From: Duganella sacchari
GTDB lineage: Bacteria > Pseudomonadota > Gammaproteobacteria > Burkholderiales > Burkholderiaceae_D
DNA: 64,000 bases
Assembly (NCBI RefSeq): GCF_900143065.1
Contig: NZ_FRCX01000004.1
Span: 310,001-374,000 of the forward strand
Reading direction: 5' to 3'
Made by a program: the position numbers and the translations under genes. This document shows, piece by piece, positions 26,128-35,631 of this stretch (its first letter is position 1; each line of letters starts with the position of its first letter). The notes under the pieces were generated by a model. The model searched no databases. It was not told the DNA's origin and worked only from the letters and a program-made list of their open reading frames with translations.

Positions 26128-26165
26128 GCGGGTGCCTCGTGTTGGCTTGGTTTCCATACGAACTC

Positions 26166-27170
26166 TTATTTATTGCGGCGCAGATCACGCAACGGACTGT
26201 CGCCGCCGAGCTTGCTGCGCAGCTGCTGCAGCAGCGTGGCGTCCGGCAGGGCGGTGTCAACATCGTGGGTCAGCGGATCGGCAGCATCGGGTACGCCAAA
26301 CATGGTGGCGATGGTCTTGGCTTGCGCCGTGGTCAGGATCAGCAATTCAATGCGGCGGTTGACGCCGGCATCGACGCGCTTGGTGTCGAGCGGCGCGCGG
26401 TCGGCCATGCCCACCACCTGCAGCACGGACTCGCGGTTCATGCCGCCCGCCAGCAGCTGCGCGCGCGCCGACATGGCGCGGTTGGCCGACAGCGTCCAGT
26501 TGGAGAATGCGGCGTAGCTGGTGTCGGCATACTGCAGCGAATCGGTATGGCCGACAATCAGCATCTGGTTGTCCATTTGCGCGAACAGCGGCCCCATCTT
26601 GCGCAGCAGCGCGCGGAATTTGTCGGTCGGCACGGCGCTGCCGCGCACGAACATGCCCTGGCGGTCGGTGTCGTGCAGCATCACGCGCAAGCCATACGGC
26701 GTGACGATGGATTCGAGGTTGCTCGACAGGCCGGCCTCGGCGCTCATCTTGGTCAGCACCTTGGAGAGCTGGGTCAGGTCGTCGGGCGAGTCGTACTTGA
26801 CCTTGGACGACGGCGTGGTCGGCACATCGGTCTGCTCGGCCGTGGCCTTCTGCTTGCCTTCCGATTCCGAATTGCCAAAGTGCGGCATCGGGAAGCGGTC
26901 GATCAGGCTGCCGCGCGGGCCGCCCACCTGTTCCGGCATCACGCCTTTACCCTGGTCGGTCTTGGCGCCATCGGCCTCGGTCAGGATCTGCTGCAGCGAT
27001 TCGGTATTACGCGCCGCCATCAGCCACAGCACCAGGAACAGACACATCAGCGCCAGACAAAAGTCGGCAAACGCTACCTTCCAGGCGCCGCCGTGATCGT
27101 CGTGCTTGTGCTTGCCGCCACCGCGTTTGACGATGGTCTGGTCATGCCCCTTGTCATGCGGCTTTAGCAC
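26166..27170 (-). CDS. motB: Flagellar motor stator protein MotB (LafU position)
   Basis: 334 residues. The His/Lys-rich N-terminus leads into one membrane helix FADFCLALMCLFLVLWLM that carries the proton-binding Asp (D36 with the GTG start). A linker and an OmpA-like peptidoglycan-binding domain follow, with VGHTDSLQY and GVNRRIELLI. No ATG is available before the helix; GTG at 27170 has GGAGG 5 nt upstream and overlaps motA by 17 bp. The Asp in the helix suggests a proton-driven stator. Confidence 0.92.
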   Translation of the reverse strand: MLKPHDKGHDQTIVKRGGGKHKHDDHGGAWKVAFADFCLALMCLFLVLWLMAARNTESLQQILTEADGAKTDQGKGVMPEQVGGPRGSLIDRFPMPHFGNSESEGKQKATAEQTDVPTTPSSKVKYDSPDDLTQLSKVLTKMSAEAGLSSNLESIVTPYGLRVMLHDTDRQGMFVRGSAVPTDKFRALLRKMGPLFAQMDNQMLIVGHTDSLQYADTSYAAFSNWTLSANRAMSARAQLLAGGMNRESVLQVVGMADRAPLDTKRVDAGVNRRIELLILTTAQAKTIATMFGVPDAADPLTHDVDTALPDATLLQQLRSKLGGDSPLRDLRRNK

Positions 27171-28065
27171 CACGGCCTCCGCGTCCCGAATCCGAAGGCT
27201 CGCTGTCGCGGCCTTCCAGATCGTTAATCCAGCGTTCCAGCTGAGCGAAGCTCGGCTTGATGTTGAGCTGCACCAGGCGGCGGCCGGCGTCAATCGCCAG
27301 CAGTGGCGGTTTGCCGGCCACGTGGGTCACCAGCACCACCTTGACGGTTTCCTTGTTGGCCGCTTCCGAGTTGACCAGCTGTTTCAGCATATTGCACAGC
27401 GGGTCGATCAGGCCGTAGCAGAAGAAAATACCAATGAAGGTACCGACCATGGCGGCGCCCACGTGCTCGGCGATCTCGCCCGAGGTCGCGCCTTCGCTCA
27501 CGGTGTTCATGGTAATCACGATGCCCAGCACGGCGGCCAGAATGCCGAAGCCCGGCATCGCCTCGCCGATCTTGTTGAGCGACTTGGCCGGCTGTTCCTG
27601 CTCGGTGTGGATGGCTTCCAGTTCCTGGTCCAGCACGCCTTCGAGTTCGTGTGCGTTGATCTTGCCCATCGCCATCAGGCGGAAGTTGTCGACGATGAAG
27701 GCCAGCAGTTTCGGCTCATCCAGCACGCGCGGATAGCGCTGGAACAGCGGGCTGTCCTTGGGCGCCTCGACGTGGGCGTCCAGCGCTTTCAGGCCGCCGG
27801 CGGCCAGTTGCAGCAGTTCGTACATCAGCAGCAGCAGCTGACGCTGGAACTCCGAGTCGTACTTCTTTTTCATGATCTTCTTGATCTGCGTGCCGAGCTC
27901 TTTCAACACATGGCTCGGGTTACCGATCACCAGCGCGCCCAGGCCCGAACCGGCAATCACGATCAGCTCGATCGGTTGCCAGATCTGATGGAAAGCCCCG
28001 CCCATCATGAAGAAGCCGCCGAAGACGCTGCCTAAAACTATGAGTATGCCGACTATTTGCTGCAT
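27154..28065 (-). CDS. motA: Flagellar motor stator protein MotA (LafT position)
   Basis: 303 residues with four membrane helices. MQQIVGILIVLGSVFGGFFMMGG is helix 1; the cytoplasmic loop contains the FliG-interacting Arg/Glu region (ELLQLAAGGLKALDAHVE). EAMPGFGILAAVLGIVITM carries the conserved stator proline, and GAAMVGTFIGIFFCYGLI is helix 4. It is the long-form MotA found with lateral and enteric systems. It is co-transcribed with motB and follows fliA after 55 bp. Confidence 0.93.
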   Translation of the reverse strand: MQQIVGILIVLGSVFGGFFMMGGAFHQIWQPIELIVIAGSGLGALVIGNPSHVLKELGTQIKKIMKKKYDSEFQRQLLLLMYELLQLAAGGLKALDAHVEAPKDSPLFQRYPRVLDEPKLLAFIVDNFRLMAMGKINAHELEGVLDQELEAIHTEQEQPAKSLNKIGEAMPGFGILAAVLGIVITMNTVSEGATSGEIAEHVGAAMVGTFIGIFFCYGLIDPLCNMLKQLVNSEAANKETVKVVLVTHVAGKPPLLAIDAGRRLVQLNIKPSFAQLERWINDLEGRDSEPSDSGRGGRGAKAA

Positions 28066-28120
28066 GATGATTCGCCTTTCCGCGTCATTTTTCTAATCCC
28101 TAGCTGCGCTGCGCCAGTGC

Positions 28121-28879
28121 TCAGGCGCTTTGCAGTACTGCCTTCATTTTGTTGAGCGCCGCCTTGTTCAGCTGGCACACGCGGGCGTCCGTCAGGTCCA
28201 GCACGGCCGCGATTTCCTTGTAGCTCAGCTCGAATTCGTAGTACATCTGCACCACGCGCTGTTCGCGCTCGTCGAGACCGCGCAGCGCCTGCTCCAGGCT
28301 GCGGCGCACCACCAGCTGTTCTTCCGGGCTTGGCGCGCTGTCGTTGCTGACGCTTTCCTGCAGCACCTCGTCAAAGCTGGCAATCAGTTCGGCATTTTCG
28401 TCCATCAGGTAGGCCTGATAGGCTTCGGCCGTCAGCCCCAGCCCGCTCATGATTTCGTGCTCGGTCGGTTCGCGGCCCAGCTTGCGGGTGAGGGCGCGCA
28501 CGGCGTCGCGCAGCTTGTGGCTTTGCTGACGCACTGCACGCGGACGCCAGTCCTGGCGGCGCAGCTCGTCCAGGATCGCGCCGCGGATGCGCAAGCTGGC
28601 GTAGCTGCCGAAGGCGCCGTCCGGCTCGCCGTAACGGCGCAACGCTTCCAGCAGGCCCATCAGGCCGATCTGTTCCATATCGTCGCGGTCGATGGCGCCG
28701 GCGATTTGCGAATTGAGCTGGCGCACGATGCGCTTGACCAGCGGCGCATATGCCAGCAGATGCTTTTGCTCGTCCGCTACGCTGTGCGTGAACGGCGCGT
28801 TGCCGTTCTCGCTGTAGCTTTCGGCATAAGCGTCTGCAAATTCCTCTACATATCCCATGCCCGCTCCACTTGTGTTCAT
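28121..28879 (-). CDS. fliA: Flagellar sigma factor 28, FliA (LafS position)
   Basis: 252 residues. Region 2 is visible as DRDDMEQIGLMGLLEALRRYG and FGSYASLRIRGAILDELRRQDW. Region 3 contains LTRKLGREPTEHEI, and region 4 contains YKEIAAVLDLTDARVCQLNKAAL. It directs late flagellar transcription (flagellin, stator) and is inhibited by FlgM, which is encoded 2 kb downstream on the same strand. Location between fliL and motA equals lafS in lateral clusters. Confidence 0.93.
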   Translation of the reverse strand: MNTSGAGMGYVEEFADAYAESYSENGNAPFTHSVADEQKHLLAYAPLVKRIVRQLNSQIAGAIDRDDMEQIGLMGLLEALRRYGEPDGAFGSYASLRIRGAILDELRRQDWRPRAVRQQSHKLRDAVRALTRKLGREPTEHEIMSGLGLTAEAYQAYLMDENAELIASFDEVLQESVSNDSAPSPEEQLVVRRSLEQALRGLDEREQRVVQMYYEFELSYKEIAAVLDLTDARVCQLNKAALNKMKAVLQSA

Positions 28880-28890
28880 GCTGCTTTGGC

Positions 28891-29394
28891 CTACTCCAGG
28901 ATGAGCTTGCCAATCATGACTTCGTCAAACGGCTTTTCCCGGTTTTCTTCTTCGAAGGTGTGTTCAAACGCTTTGTTCAATTCTGCGGCAAACTGGTCGA
29001 TGGTCATGACGCGCGCGGTGGCCATCGGCAGGCCGGACAAGGTCCGCACGGCCACGCTGCGCAGCAGCGGCAGGTTTTCCTTGGCTTCTTTCTCGCGCTT
29101 GGCGTCGGTGCTGACCACCAGGTCGGCCGACAGGTAATGCGTCAGGTTGTCGCCTGGCTGGGCCTTGAGCATCACCACTACCTTGTCCACCGTCAGATAC
29201 TTGGGCGGCAGCTCGGATTTTTTCTCTTCCTTCTTGGCCGGTTTTTTCTTGGCGTCCTTGGCATCCTTGCCCTTGGCGTCGGCGGCCGATTCTTCGCTGT
29301 TACCTTTCGACATATACCAGACGGCGCCTCCGGCCACGGCGGCGCCAACCACGGCGACCAGGACAAAGGCGATGATGACTTTCATATTCTTCAT
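28891..29394 (-). CDS. fliL: Flagellar basal body-associated protein FliL (LafF position)
   Basis: 167 residues: one N-terminal membrane helix (VIIAFVLVAVVGAAVAGGAVWYM), a Lys/Ala-rich linker (35-60) and a periplasmic domain beginning PPKYLTVDKVVVML, ending EVMIGKLILE. FliL rings surround the stator and support torque. In polar or enteric systems fliL precedes fliM; here it lies between fliK and fliA as lafF does in lateral loci. Confidence 0.88.
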   Translation of the reverse strand: MKNMKVIIAFVLVAVVGAAVAGGAVWYMSKGNSEESAADAKGKDAKDAKKKPAKKEEKKSELPPKYLTVDKVVVMLKAQPGDNLTHYLSADLVVSTDAKREKEAKENLPLLRSVAVRTLSGLPMATARVMTIDQFAAELNKAFEHTFEEENREKPFDEVMIGKLILE

Positions 29395-29402
29395 TGTGCG
29401 AA

Positions 29403-30923
29403 TTACTCCCCGGTCATGGCAAAGGTGGCGGTGCTGTCATCGTCGGACAGTGCGCGGCCTGGCGTGCGGCCGTCATCCTGGCCGCGCTGCTGGCCATTCT
29501 TACCATTCTGGCCGCCCTGGTCGGCCTGGGCCTGGGCGCGCGACGACGACACGGTCACCGCCACATCCACGAACTGCTTGTTGGACAGGTCCTGGCGTAC
29601 GCTGTCGCCGATGGTATTGAGTTGACGCACCACCTCGCTGTTATTGGCCGACAGGTTGACCTGCAGCGCGCCCGCGCTGTGGCGGATCGAGATTTCGATG
29701 CTGCCCATATTCGGCGGTTCCAGGCGGATCACCGCGTGGTCGTTATTGCGTTGCAGTTGCACTTGCAGGCGGTCGCCGAGCGCGTCGCGCAGCGGCTGCT
29801 GCCACTGGTCCGGCGTGCCGGCCAGCTTGACCGTGGTGGCGGCCTGGCTGGTGGTGGCCGGCGTGGCGCTCTGGTTCACGTTGACGGTGGTGCTGGTCGC
29901 GGTGGTGGCAAAGCTGTGGCTGCTGTCGTCCTTGCTGGCGGCGCTGCTGACGCTTGGCGCTGGCGCCGCGCTCGCGCTGGTGCTGGCAGTGCTGCTGGCC
30001 ACATCGGCGCTGCGTGGCGCCGCGCGCAGGGTGTTGGCGGCGATCACTGGCGTGTCGCTGGCCACGGTATCGGGCGCCACCGGTGCGGCGGTATCGACGG
30101 CCGGAGCCGGGGCGTCGCTGGTGGCGGCGCTGGTATCGCCCTGCAGCTGGCGGGCGGCAGCGGCGGCCAGTGTGGCGTTGTTGGCCAGGTTGTAGATGTT
30201 TTGCGGCACGGCGGCCTGGTTGGCGTTGACCTGGGCGGCGGCGTTGTCGTCGTTGACCGGCGCTGACGGCATCACGGCCACGCTGGCGGCGGCCAGGTTC
30301 AGGCGCGTGGCGCTGGCGTTCAGTATCGAAGTGGCGCTGATGGCGTCGATGCGGCCGGCGTCGCTGTCGGTGCTGGCGACCGGCGTGGCCGGCACCGGCG
30401 TCGCCAGGTTCAGCATCGAGCTGACCATGGCGGGCAGCACGGCGCTGGCGGTGGCGCTACCGCTGCCGGTGGCATCCGTGGCGACATCGGTGCTGGTGTC
30501 GGTTTTGCTGTCGTCGCCGGCGGCGGTGACATCGGTCAGGTTCAGCAATTGGGAAAACAGCGGCGCCACGACCGGCACCGCATCAGCGGCGGCCTGTGCC
30601 AGCTGCGCAGCGGCATCGGCGGCGCTGTTGCGCTCTGGCGGTTGCGCGGCTGGCGCAGCCTGGCGGCCCGGCGTGTTCTGTGCCGTGTTGCTGGGCTTGG
30701 CCGCAGCTGGCGGGGTGTTCTTGGTGTTGTTGGCGTTGCCTGCACTGGCGCCGTTGCTGGCGGGCGCCGGCTTGGCCACCGGCGCGCTCCTGGTGTTATT
30801 GGCGCTGTTGGCAGCCGCTGCCGCGAGAGCAGAATTATTGGCCGCCACCGGTGCGGTGAAGTCGGCCTGGTCGGCTTTGGCGGCCTTGGCCGCTGCGCTG
30901 GAGAGAGTCATGCTCATGCTCAT
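29403..30923 (-). CDS. fliK: Hook-length control protein FliK (LafE position)
   Basis: 506 residues. Residues 1-370 are low-complexity Ala/Ser/Thr/Asn-rich, as expected for the FliK ruler. The C-terminal Flg_hook domain is visible in DRLQVQLQRNNDHAVIRLEP with PNMGSIEISIRHSAGALQVNL and the helix VVRQLNTIGDSVRQDL. It measures hook length and switches export specificity through FlhB. It overlaps fliT by 4 bp. A second protein with a similar C-terminal domain lies at 45859-46830. Confidence 0.88.
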   Translation of the reverse strand: MSMSMTLSSAAAKAAKADQADFTAPVAANNSALAAAAANSANNTRSAPVAKPAPASNGASAGNANNTKNTPPAAAKPSNTAQNTPGRQAAPAAQPPERNSAADAAAQLAQAAADAVPVVAPLFSQLLNLTDVTAAGDDSKTDTSTDVATDATGSGSATASAVLPAMVSSMLNLATPVPATPVASTDSDAGRIDAISATSILNASATRLNLAAASVAVMPSAPVNDDNAAAQVNANQAAVPQNIYNLANNATLAAAAARQLQGDTSAATSDAPAPAVDTAAPVAPDTVASDTPVIAANTLRAAPRSADVASSTASTSASAAPAPSVSSAASKDDSSHSFATTATSTTVNVNQSATPATTSQAATTVKLAGTPDQWQQPLRDALGDRLQVQLQRNNDHAVIRLEPPNMGSIEISIRHSAGALQVNLSANNSEVVRQLNTIGDSVRQDLSNKQFVDVAVTVSSSRAQAQADQGGQNGKNGQQRGQDDGRTPGRALSDDDSTATFAMTGE

Positions 30924-31237
30924 GCTTGGATTCCGGTATCTGCGTGTTCGCTGTCGAGGGCGTAAGCCAGCCAGCCCTCTTTGTTTGCCTGCATTTCTTG
31001 CAACTTGCGTCCCAGTGCATCGGTGGCAAGGTTGCAGCGCCTGACTGCTTCGTTGTGCATCTGGTGCAGCGCCGACAGGGCGGCCCGCTCGGCCGCGCTC
31101 AACGGTCCCTGCGCCACCAGCTGCGGCAGCGTCGCGACCATTAACGTGTTAATCGCCGCCAGCGTCTTCCAGTCTTCGGAAGCGATGGCGGCGCTCATTT
31201 TCTGCGTCATCTGCAGTAACGTACGTTGCCTATCCAT
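30920..31237 (-). CDS. fliT: FliT-like flagellar chaperone (LafD position)
   Basis: 105 residues, all helical, no signal peptide. It starts MDRQRTLLQMTQKMSAAIASEDWKTL, a layout like FliT chaperones of FliD. Sequence identity to FliT cannot be judged by eye. The call depends on size, helical character and the fliD-fliS-fliT-fliK order. It overlaps fliS by 8 bp or more and fliK by 4 bp. Confidence 0.65.
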   Translation of the reverse strand: MDRQRTLLQMTQKMSAAIASEDWKTLAAINTLMVATLPQLVAQGPLSAAERAALSALHQMHNEAVRRCNLATDALGRKLQEMQANKEGWLAYALDSEHADTGIQA

Positions 31238-31622
31238 TGGTTTTGGCCTGCACGCCCAGCCAGCCCTTCTTGATCGTGGTCAGCAGTTTGGTGACCTCGT
31301 CGATGATGGCCGGGTCCAGGCTGACGCCGGCCGTGTACAGGCGGCCGGCGCAGTACTCGTATAAACGGCCCAGGTTTTCGACCACTTCACCGCCGTTGTC
31401 GAAGTCCAGCGAACTGGACAGGCCGTTGATGATGTCGGTGCATTTGTTCAGGCTTTTAGCCTTGAGCTCGTAACGCTTGCCGACGATGTGGCCACGCGCG
31501 CGCGCCAGCTCTTCGAGCAAGCCGTCGGTGAGCACCAGTACCAGCTCAATCGGCGACGCCCGCGAGACCTGGGCGTCGAGATTGGTGGAGTGATAACTGC
31601 TATAGGCTTCCTGGTTCAACAT
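31230..31622 (-). CDS. fliS: Flagellin export chaperone FliS (LafC position)
   Basis: 130 residues. AYSSYHSTNLDAQVSRASPIELVLVLTDGLLEELARA is the classical FliS N-terminus, with KCTDIINGLSSSLDFDNGGEVVENLGRLYEYC following. It binds flagellin in the cytoplasm and prevents early polymerisation. I chose ATG 31622 (MLNQEAY); a GTG nine bases earlier is also possible. Only 39 bp separate it from fliD. Confidence 0.92.
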   Translation of the reverse strand: MLNQEAYSSYHSTNLDAQVSRASPIELVLVLTDGLLEELARARGHIVGKRYELKAKSLNKCTDIINGLSSSLDFDNGGEVVENLGRLYEYCAGRLYTAGVSLDPAIIDEVTKLLTTIKKGWLGVQAKTNG

Positions 31623-31661
31623 GGTATTCACCGTACGTTCAAAAAAATACTGAGGTTATGC

Positions 31662-33083
31662 TTAACTGTTGCTGGACGAGAACATCGCCGTGAACATATT
31701 CGAGGTGCTGGTCATGCTCGCCTGCAGCTGCTGCAGCGCGGTGAACTGCGTCAGATAGCGCTTGTAGGCGCTGTCGAACTGGTTCTTGAGCGTGGCCTGG
31801 CGGTCGGTCAGGTCGCTTTGCAGCTTGTCGTTCTGTTCGCGGCGCTGCACCAGGAAGCCACCGGCAGCGGTGGTCCACGAGGTGGTCAGCTTGCTCATCG
31901 CGCCCAGCACGCCGGTGTTGACACCGATGCCGGCGCGGCCGAACAGATTGTCGATTGCGCCCGGGTTGGCGGCAATCGTCTTGTTGAGACGGTTGGTGTC
32001 CAGCGTCAGCGAGCCATCCTTGGCGGCCGAGATGCCAAAGCTGATCAGCGATACGCCACCGGTGGCGCTGCGCAGCAACGAACCCAGGCGATCGCGCAGA
32101 TTGTTGACGCCAGCATCGTTGTAGAACGCCGCATCTTCCGCAGTCGCGCTCGGCGAACCGTTCGGGTCGGTGGACTCCACCACGGTGTGGTCACCGGCCT
32201 TGGTCAGCGTGTTGAGCGCGGTCAGCAGGGTGTTGTAGGCGGTCACGAAGGATTGCACGTTGGCTGCGGTGCCGGTGTTGTCGGGACCGACCGTCAGCGT
32301 GACGGGCGCATCGCTGGCGCCTTGCGCCTGGTTGATGGTGAACTTGACGCCATCCACCACGTTGAACGTGTTGGAGGCCTGCTGCACCTTGGTGCCGTTT
32401 TTGCCGCCGACCCAGACGATGGCGTCCTTGGCGGTGGTCAGCACGTTTTGCGACGACAGGTTCGATTGCAGCGATGCGCTGCCCAGGCCGCTCACATCGA
32501 TCGAGGCCACGGCATTGTTGGCGCCGGTCTGGGCCGAGGTCATCACGAGCTGGGTCTGGCCGTTGACGGTCATGGTCGAGGCGGTGACGCGCGAGCTGTT
32601 GTTGGCGGCCGAATTGATCGCAGCCGCGACTTCCTTGGCACTCAGCACGCCGTCCATATTGCTGTCGGCGTTGGCCAGGTCGACCTGGAACGAGGAACCG
32701 TCAGCCAGCACCACATTCATGGCGCCTGCATTGGTGGCGACGCTGTCGGCGACGTTGTAGGACACCTGGCCTGCCGTGGCCAGCTGCTCGACGTAGAAGG
32801 AATAGCTGCCAGCGACCGCGCTCGACGACGCGGTGGCGGTGCCGATCGCGGTATTGCTGAACGTGGCCGAGGTGGCGCTCACCGATTTGGTGCTCGACGC
32901 CAGCGCATTCAGCGAGGCCTGGAACGCGCTCAACGCCGAACCCAGCGTGGTCAGACCGGTGCCGACCGCCGTGGCTTTGGTGCCTTGCTTGTCCAAGATG
33001 GCCTTGGTCGGGGCGACATAGGCATTGGCCAGATTGGTCGCCGTGGTGGTTGGATCGTAAGTAGGGCTGGTGATGACTGCCAT
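31662..33083 (-). CDS. fliD: Flagellar filament cap protein FliD (LafB position)
   Basis: 473 residues, the usual FliD size. The N-terminal coiled part (ATNLANAYVAPTKAILDKQ, then LSAFQASLNALAS) and the C-terminal part (DRQATLKNQFDSAYKRYLTQFTALQQLQASM) match HAP2. The middle is beta-rich. It caps the filament for flagellin insertion. A 99-bp gap separates it from fliJ; this is the likely start of a late operon fliD-S-T-K-L-A-motAB, but I see no strong sigma-28 site. Confidence 0.92.
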   Translation of the reverse strand: MAVITSPTYDPTTTATNLANAYVAPTKAILDKQGTKATAVGTGLTTLGSALSAFQASLNALASSTKSVSATSATFSNTAIGTATASSSAVAGSYSFYVEQLATAGQVSYNVADSVATNAGAMNVVLADGSSFQVDLANADSNMDGVLSAKEVAAAINSAANNSSRVTASTMTVNGQTQLVMTSAQTGANNAVASIDVSGLGSASLQSNLSSQNVLTTAKDAIVWVGGKNGTKVQQASNTFNVVDGVKFTINQAQGASDAPVTLTVGPDNTGTAANVQSFVTAYNTLLTALNTLTKAGDHTVVESTDPNGSPSATAEDAAFYNDAGVNNLRDRLGSLLRSATGGVSLISFGISAAKDGSLTLDTNRLNKTIAANPGAIDNLFGRAGIGVNTGVLGAMSKLTTSWTTAAGGFLVQRREQNDKLQSDLTDRQATLKNQFDSAYKRYLTQFTALQQLQASMTSTSNMFTAMFSSSNS

Positions 33084-33182
33084 GATCGTGCTCCTGGAAA
33101 GGATAATGAAGTGTACCCTGATATAAGGCGACCTTAATCGTTTCCGTATGAAAATATTTCTAACTTTTTTTTGTAACCGCGC

Positions 33183-33611
33183 TTATTTCTGTCCACGCAG
33201 CCACAACTGGGTTGCCAATTCATCATGCTGCTTGCGTTCCTTGGCATTTTGCTGAGCTGACACCACCTTTTGCTCCTTGTTCAACACCTTGCCCATGACT
33301 TCGCGTTTGGCCCAGGCCGCGTTAAGCGCCTGTTGCGATACCGCCATGTCGGCCTCGTGCATGTGCAGGTCCAGGCGGTGGCTGTCGGCCATGGCCATCA
33401 CCGCCTGCTTGTAGTCGCCGCAGTTACCGGCCAGGGCAGGGTGCAGATTGCCGCTGGCGCCGCTGTTGGTGTACAAGCTGGTCAGGCGCTCCAGATTTTT
33501 CTGGTAGCGGTCGCGCAGATTGGTCTTTTCCGCCATTTCCGTCTGCAGGCGCTCCACCTCGGTGTTGCGCAGCGCCACCAGCGTGGTCAGATTGCGTATC
33601 TTCTGGCTCAT
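33183..33611 (-). CDS. fliJ: Flagellar export chaperone FliJ
   Basis: 142 residues, entirely helical and charged, starting MSQKIRNLTTLVALRNTEVERLQTEM. FliJ forms the coiled coil that links the FliI ATPase to the FlhA gate. Place right after fliI with a 4-bp overlap settles the identity despite low sequence conservation. It is the last gene of fliEFGHIJ. Confidence 0.87.
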   Translation of the reverse strand: MSQKIRNLTTLVALRNTEVERLQTEMAEKTNLRDRYQKNLERLTSLYTNSGASGNLHPALAGNCGDYKQAVMAMADSHRLDLHMHEADMAVSQQALNAAWAKREVMGKVLNKEQKVVSAQQNAKERKQHDELATQLWLRGQK

Positions 33612-34918
33612 GTCATCAGCTTTTCAAGTTGAGCAATGCAGTGGGCGATCGGGGCTTCTTCCTTGGTACCCTGGCACAAAAATTCTTCCACGCGCGGGTG
33701 CAGCTGCACCGCCTTGTCGGTGACGGGATCGGCGCCCGGCACGTAGGCGCCGAGCGGAATCAGGTCGCGCACGCGGTCATGGCGCGCCATGCTGGCCTTG
33801 AGCGCGCGCGCTGCCATCACGTGATTGTGGTCGATCACCTGCGCCATGCAGCGGCTGATCGAGGCGGCAATATCGATGGCCGGATAGTGGCCGCGTTCGG
33901 CCAGTTCGCGCGTCATGACGATGTGGCCGTCCAGGATGGCGCGCGCGGTATCGACCACCGGATCCTGCTGGTCGTCACCCTCGGCCAGCACGGTGTAGAT
34001 GGCGCTCATGCTGCCGTTCTGGTTTTCGCCGTTGCCGGCCGATTCCACCAGCTGTGGCAGGTTGGAAAAGACCGATGGCGGATACCCCTTGGTGGCGGGC
34101 GGCTCGCCCAGCGCCAGGGCCACTTCGCGCAGCGCCATGGCGTAGCGCGTCAGCGAGTCGACCAGCAGCAGCACGTTCTTGCCCTGGTCGCGGTAGTGGG
34201 CCGCGATCGAATGGCACAGTTCGGTCGCCATCACGCGCATCAGCGGGCTCTCGTCGGCCGGCGCAATCACCAGCACGGCTTTTTGCAACCCTTCCTTGCC
34301 CAGCGACATATCGACAAACTCGCGCACCTCGCGCGAGCGTTCGCCGATCAGGCCGACCACCACCACGTCGGCCACGGTCTGGCGCGTCATGATGCCCAGC
34401 AGTACGGATTTGCCGACGCCCGAGCCTGCCATGAGGCCGACGCGCTGGCCCTTGCCCAGGGTCAGCATGGCGTTGATGGCGCGCACGCCGACGTCGAGCG
34501 GTTCGGTCACAGGTTTTTTGCGCAGCGGATGGACGCGTGGCGGCTGCGATTCCAGCGGAAAATCGCCGCTCAGCTTGCCGAGGCCGTCGATGGGCTCACC
34601 GAGGCCATTGACCATGCGGCCCAGCCAGCCGGAACCAATCTGCAGACTGACTTTTTCAGGGGAGGGCAGCACGCGGGCGCCGGTGGTCAGGCCCACGGCT
34701 TTCTTGAACGGCATCAGGTAGGACAGTTTTTCGCGGAAACCCACGACTTGCGCATCCAGCCATTCGCCGCTGACTGTCTCAATCTGGCAACGCTGACCCG
34801 TGTGCAAAGGGCAACCTACGGCCTCAAGCAACAAACCGGATGCGCCCACCAGGCGGCCCGTCGGCGTCGCCATGGGTACCGAACCCAGTTCGAGATTGCG
34901 TAAGGCATCTGCGATCAC
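33608..34918 (-). CDS. fliI: Flagellum-specific ATPase FliI
   Basis: 436 residues. Walker A AGSGVGKS is at 164-171 (K170), and Walker B-like VLLLVDSLTRYAMALREV follows. GYPPSVFSNLPQLVE and DGHIVMTRELAERGHYPAID are standard for T3S ATPases. It powers and guides export substrates at the base of the flagellar secretion apparatus. It overlaps fliH and fliJ by 4 bp each. Confidence 0.95.
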   Translation of the reverse strand: MIADALRNLELGSVPMATPTGRLVGASGLLLEAVGCPLHTGQRCQIETVSGEWLDAQVVGFREKLSYLMPFKKAVGLTTGARVLPSPEKVSLQIGSGWLGRMVNGLGEPIDGLGKLSGDFPLESQPPRVHPLRKKPVTEPLDVGVRAINAMLTLGKGQRVGLMAGSGVGKSVLLGIMTRQTVADVVVVGLIGERSREVREFVDMSLGKEGLQKAVLVIAPADESPLMRVMATELCHSIAAHYRDQGKNVLLLVDSLTRYAMALREVALALGEPPATKGYPPSVFSNLPQLVESAGNGENQNGSMSAIYTVLAEGDDQQDPVVDTARAILDGHIVMTRELAERGHYPAIDIAASISRCMAQVIDHNHVMAARALKASMARHDRVRDLIPLGAYVPGADPVTDKAVQLHPRVEEFLCQGTKEEAPIAHCIAQLEKLMT

Positions 34919-35631
34919 TCTTCGCTCTCCGGTTCATCGCCGCTGTCGGCGATCTGTAATTGATTATCGACCTGTTCCATGACTGCCGCAAGGCGTTGAT
35001 GGCAACCGGCATCCACTTCATTATCGCCAGCCTTGATGCGGCACTCGCCTACTTCCAGGCGGGCGTCGGGAATCAGGTTCCAGCGCTTGGAGCGTTTCGG
35101 GTCCAGCTCGGCAATACGCTTGAGCTCTTCCGGATTCAGGAAGACGTCGATTTCATCGCGTGTCGGCGGCATCGAGGCCAGGGTTTCTTCCACCAGCGCC
35201 ATCAGTTGCACCGGCTGCAAGGCCAGTTCCGCGCGGATCACCTGGCGCGCCACCTTGGCCACCAGATCCACCACTTCCTTGCGCTGGGCGGCGCGGTAGT
35301 CGGAGCGCAGTTTCTTGAGGCTTTTCAGCATGGCATCGACCGGGCGCGCCATCTGGTCGTAGGCCACCAGCGTTTCGTGGCGGCCTTCTTCGCGGCCCTG
35401 TTCCTGACCGGACTGGCGGCCTGCTTCAAAGCCGTCTTCCTGGCCGCGTGCCAGGCCGATTTCGTAACCGTCGCGCTGGCCCTGTTCAAAGCCCTCGCTG
35501 ACCGAGGCGGCCCATTGCGCACCGCCGTCGCCGCCGTGGCCGTGGGCATGGCCGTGCGCCGCTGCAGCTGCTGCGCGCTGGGTGGTGAATTGCGCCAGCG
35601 GCGGGAAACGGTAAGCGCGGAATTGCTTCAT
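34915..35631 (-). CDS. fliH: Flagellar ATPase regulator FliH
   Basis: 238 residues. Residues 1-30 are His/Gly-rich; next comes a run of Gly-rich repeats (GFEQGQRDGYEIGLARGQEDGFEAGRQ-like), the GxxxG helix typical of FliH. A C-terminal domain (VVDLVAKVARQVIRAELALQP) that binds FliI follows. It anchors FliI to FliN at the C ring. Start and stop overlap fliG and fliI as ATGA. Confidence 0.92.
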   Translation of the reverse strand: MKQFRAYRFPPLAQFTTQRAAAAAAHGHAHGHGGDGGAQWAASVSEGFEQGQRDGYEIGLARGQEDGFEAGRQSGQEQGREEGRHETLVAYDQMARPVDAMLKSLKKLRSDYRAAQRKEVVDLVAKVARQVIRAELALQPVQLMALVEETLASMPPTRDEIDVFLNPEELKRIAELDPKRSKRWNLIPDARLEVGECRIKAGDNEVDAGCHQRLAAVMEQVDNQLQIADSGDEPESEE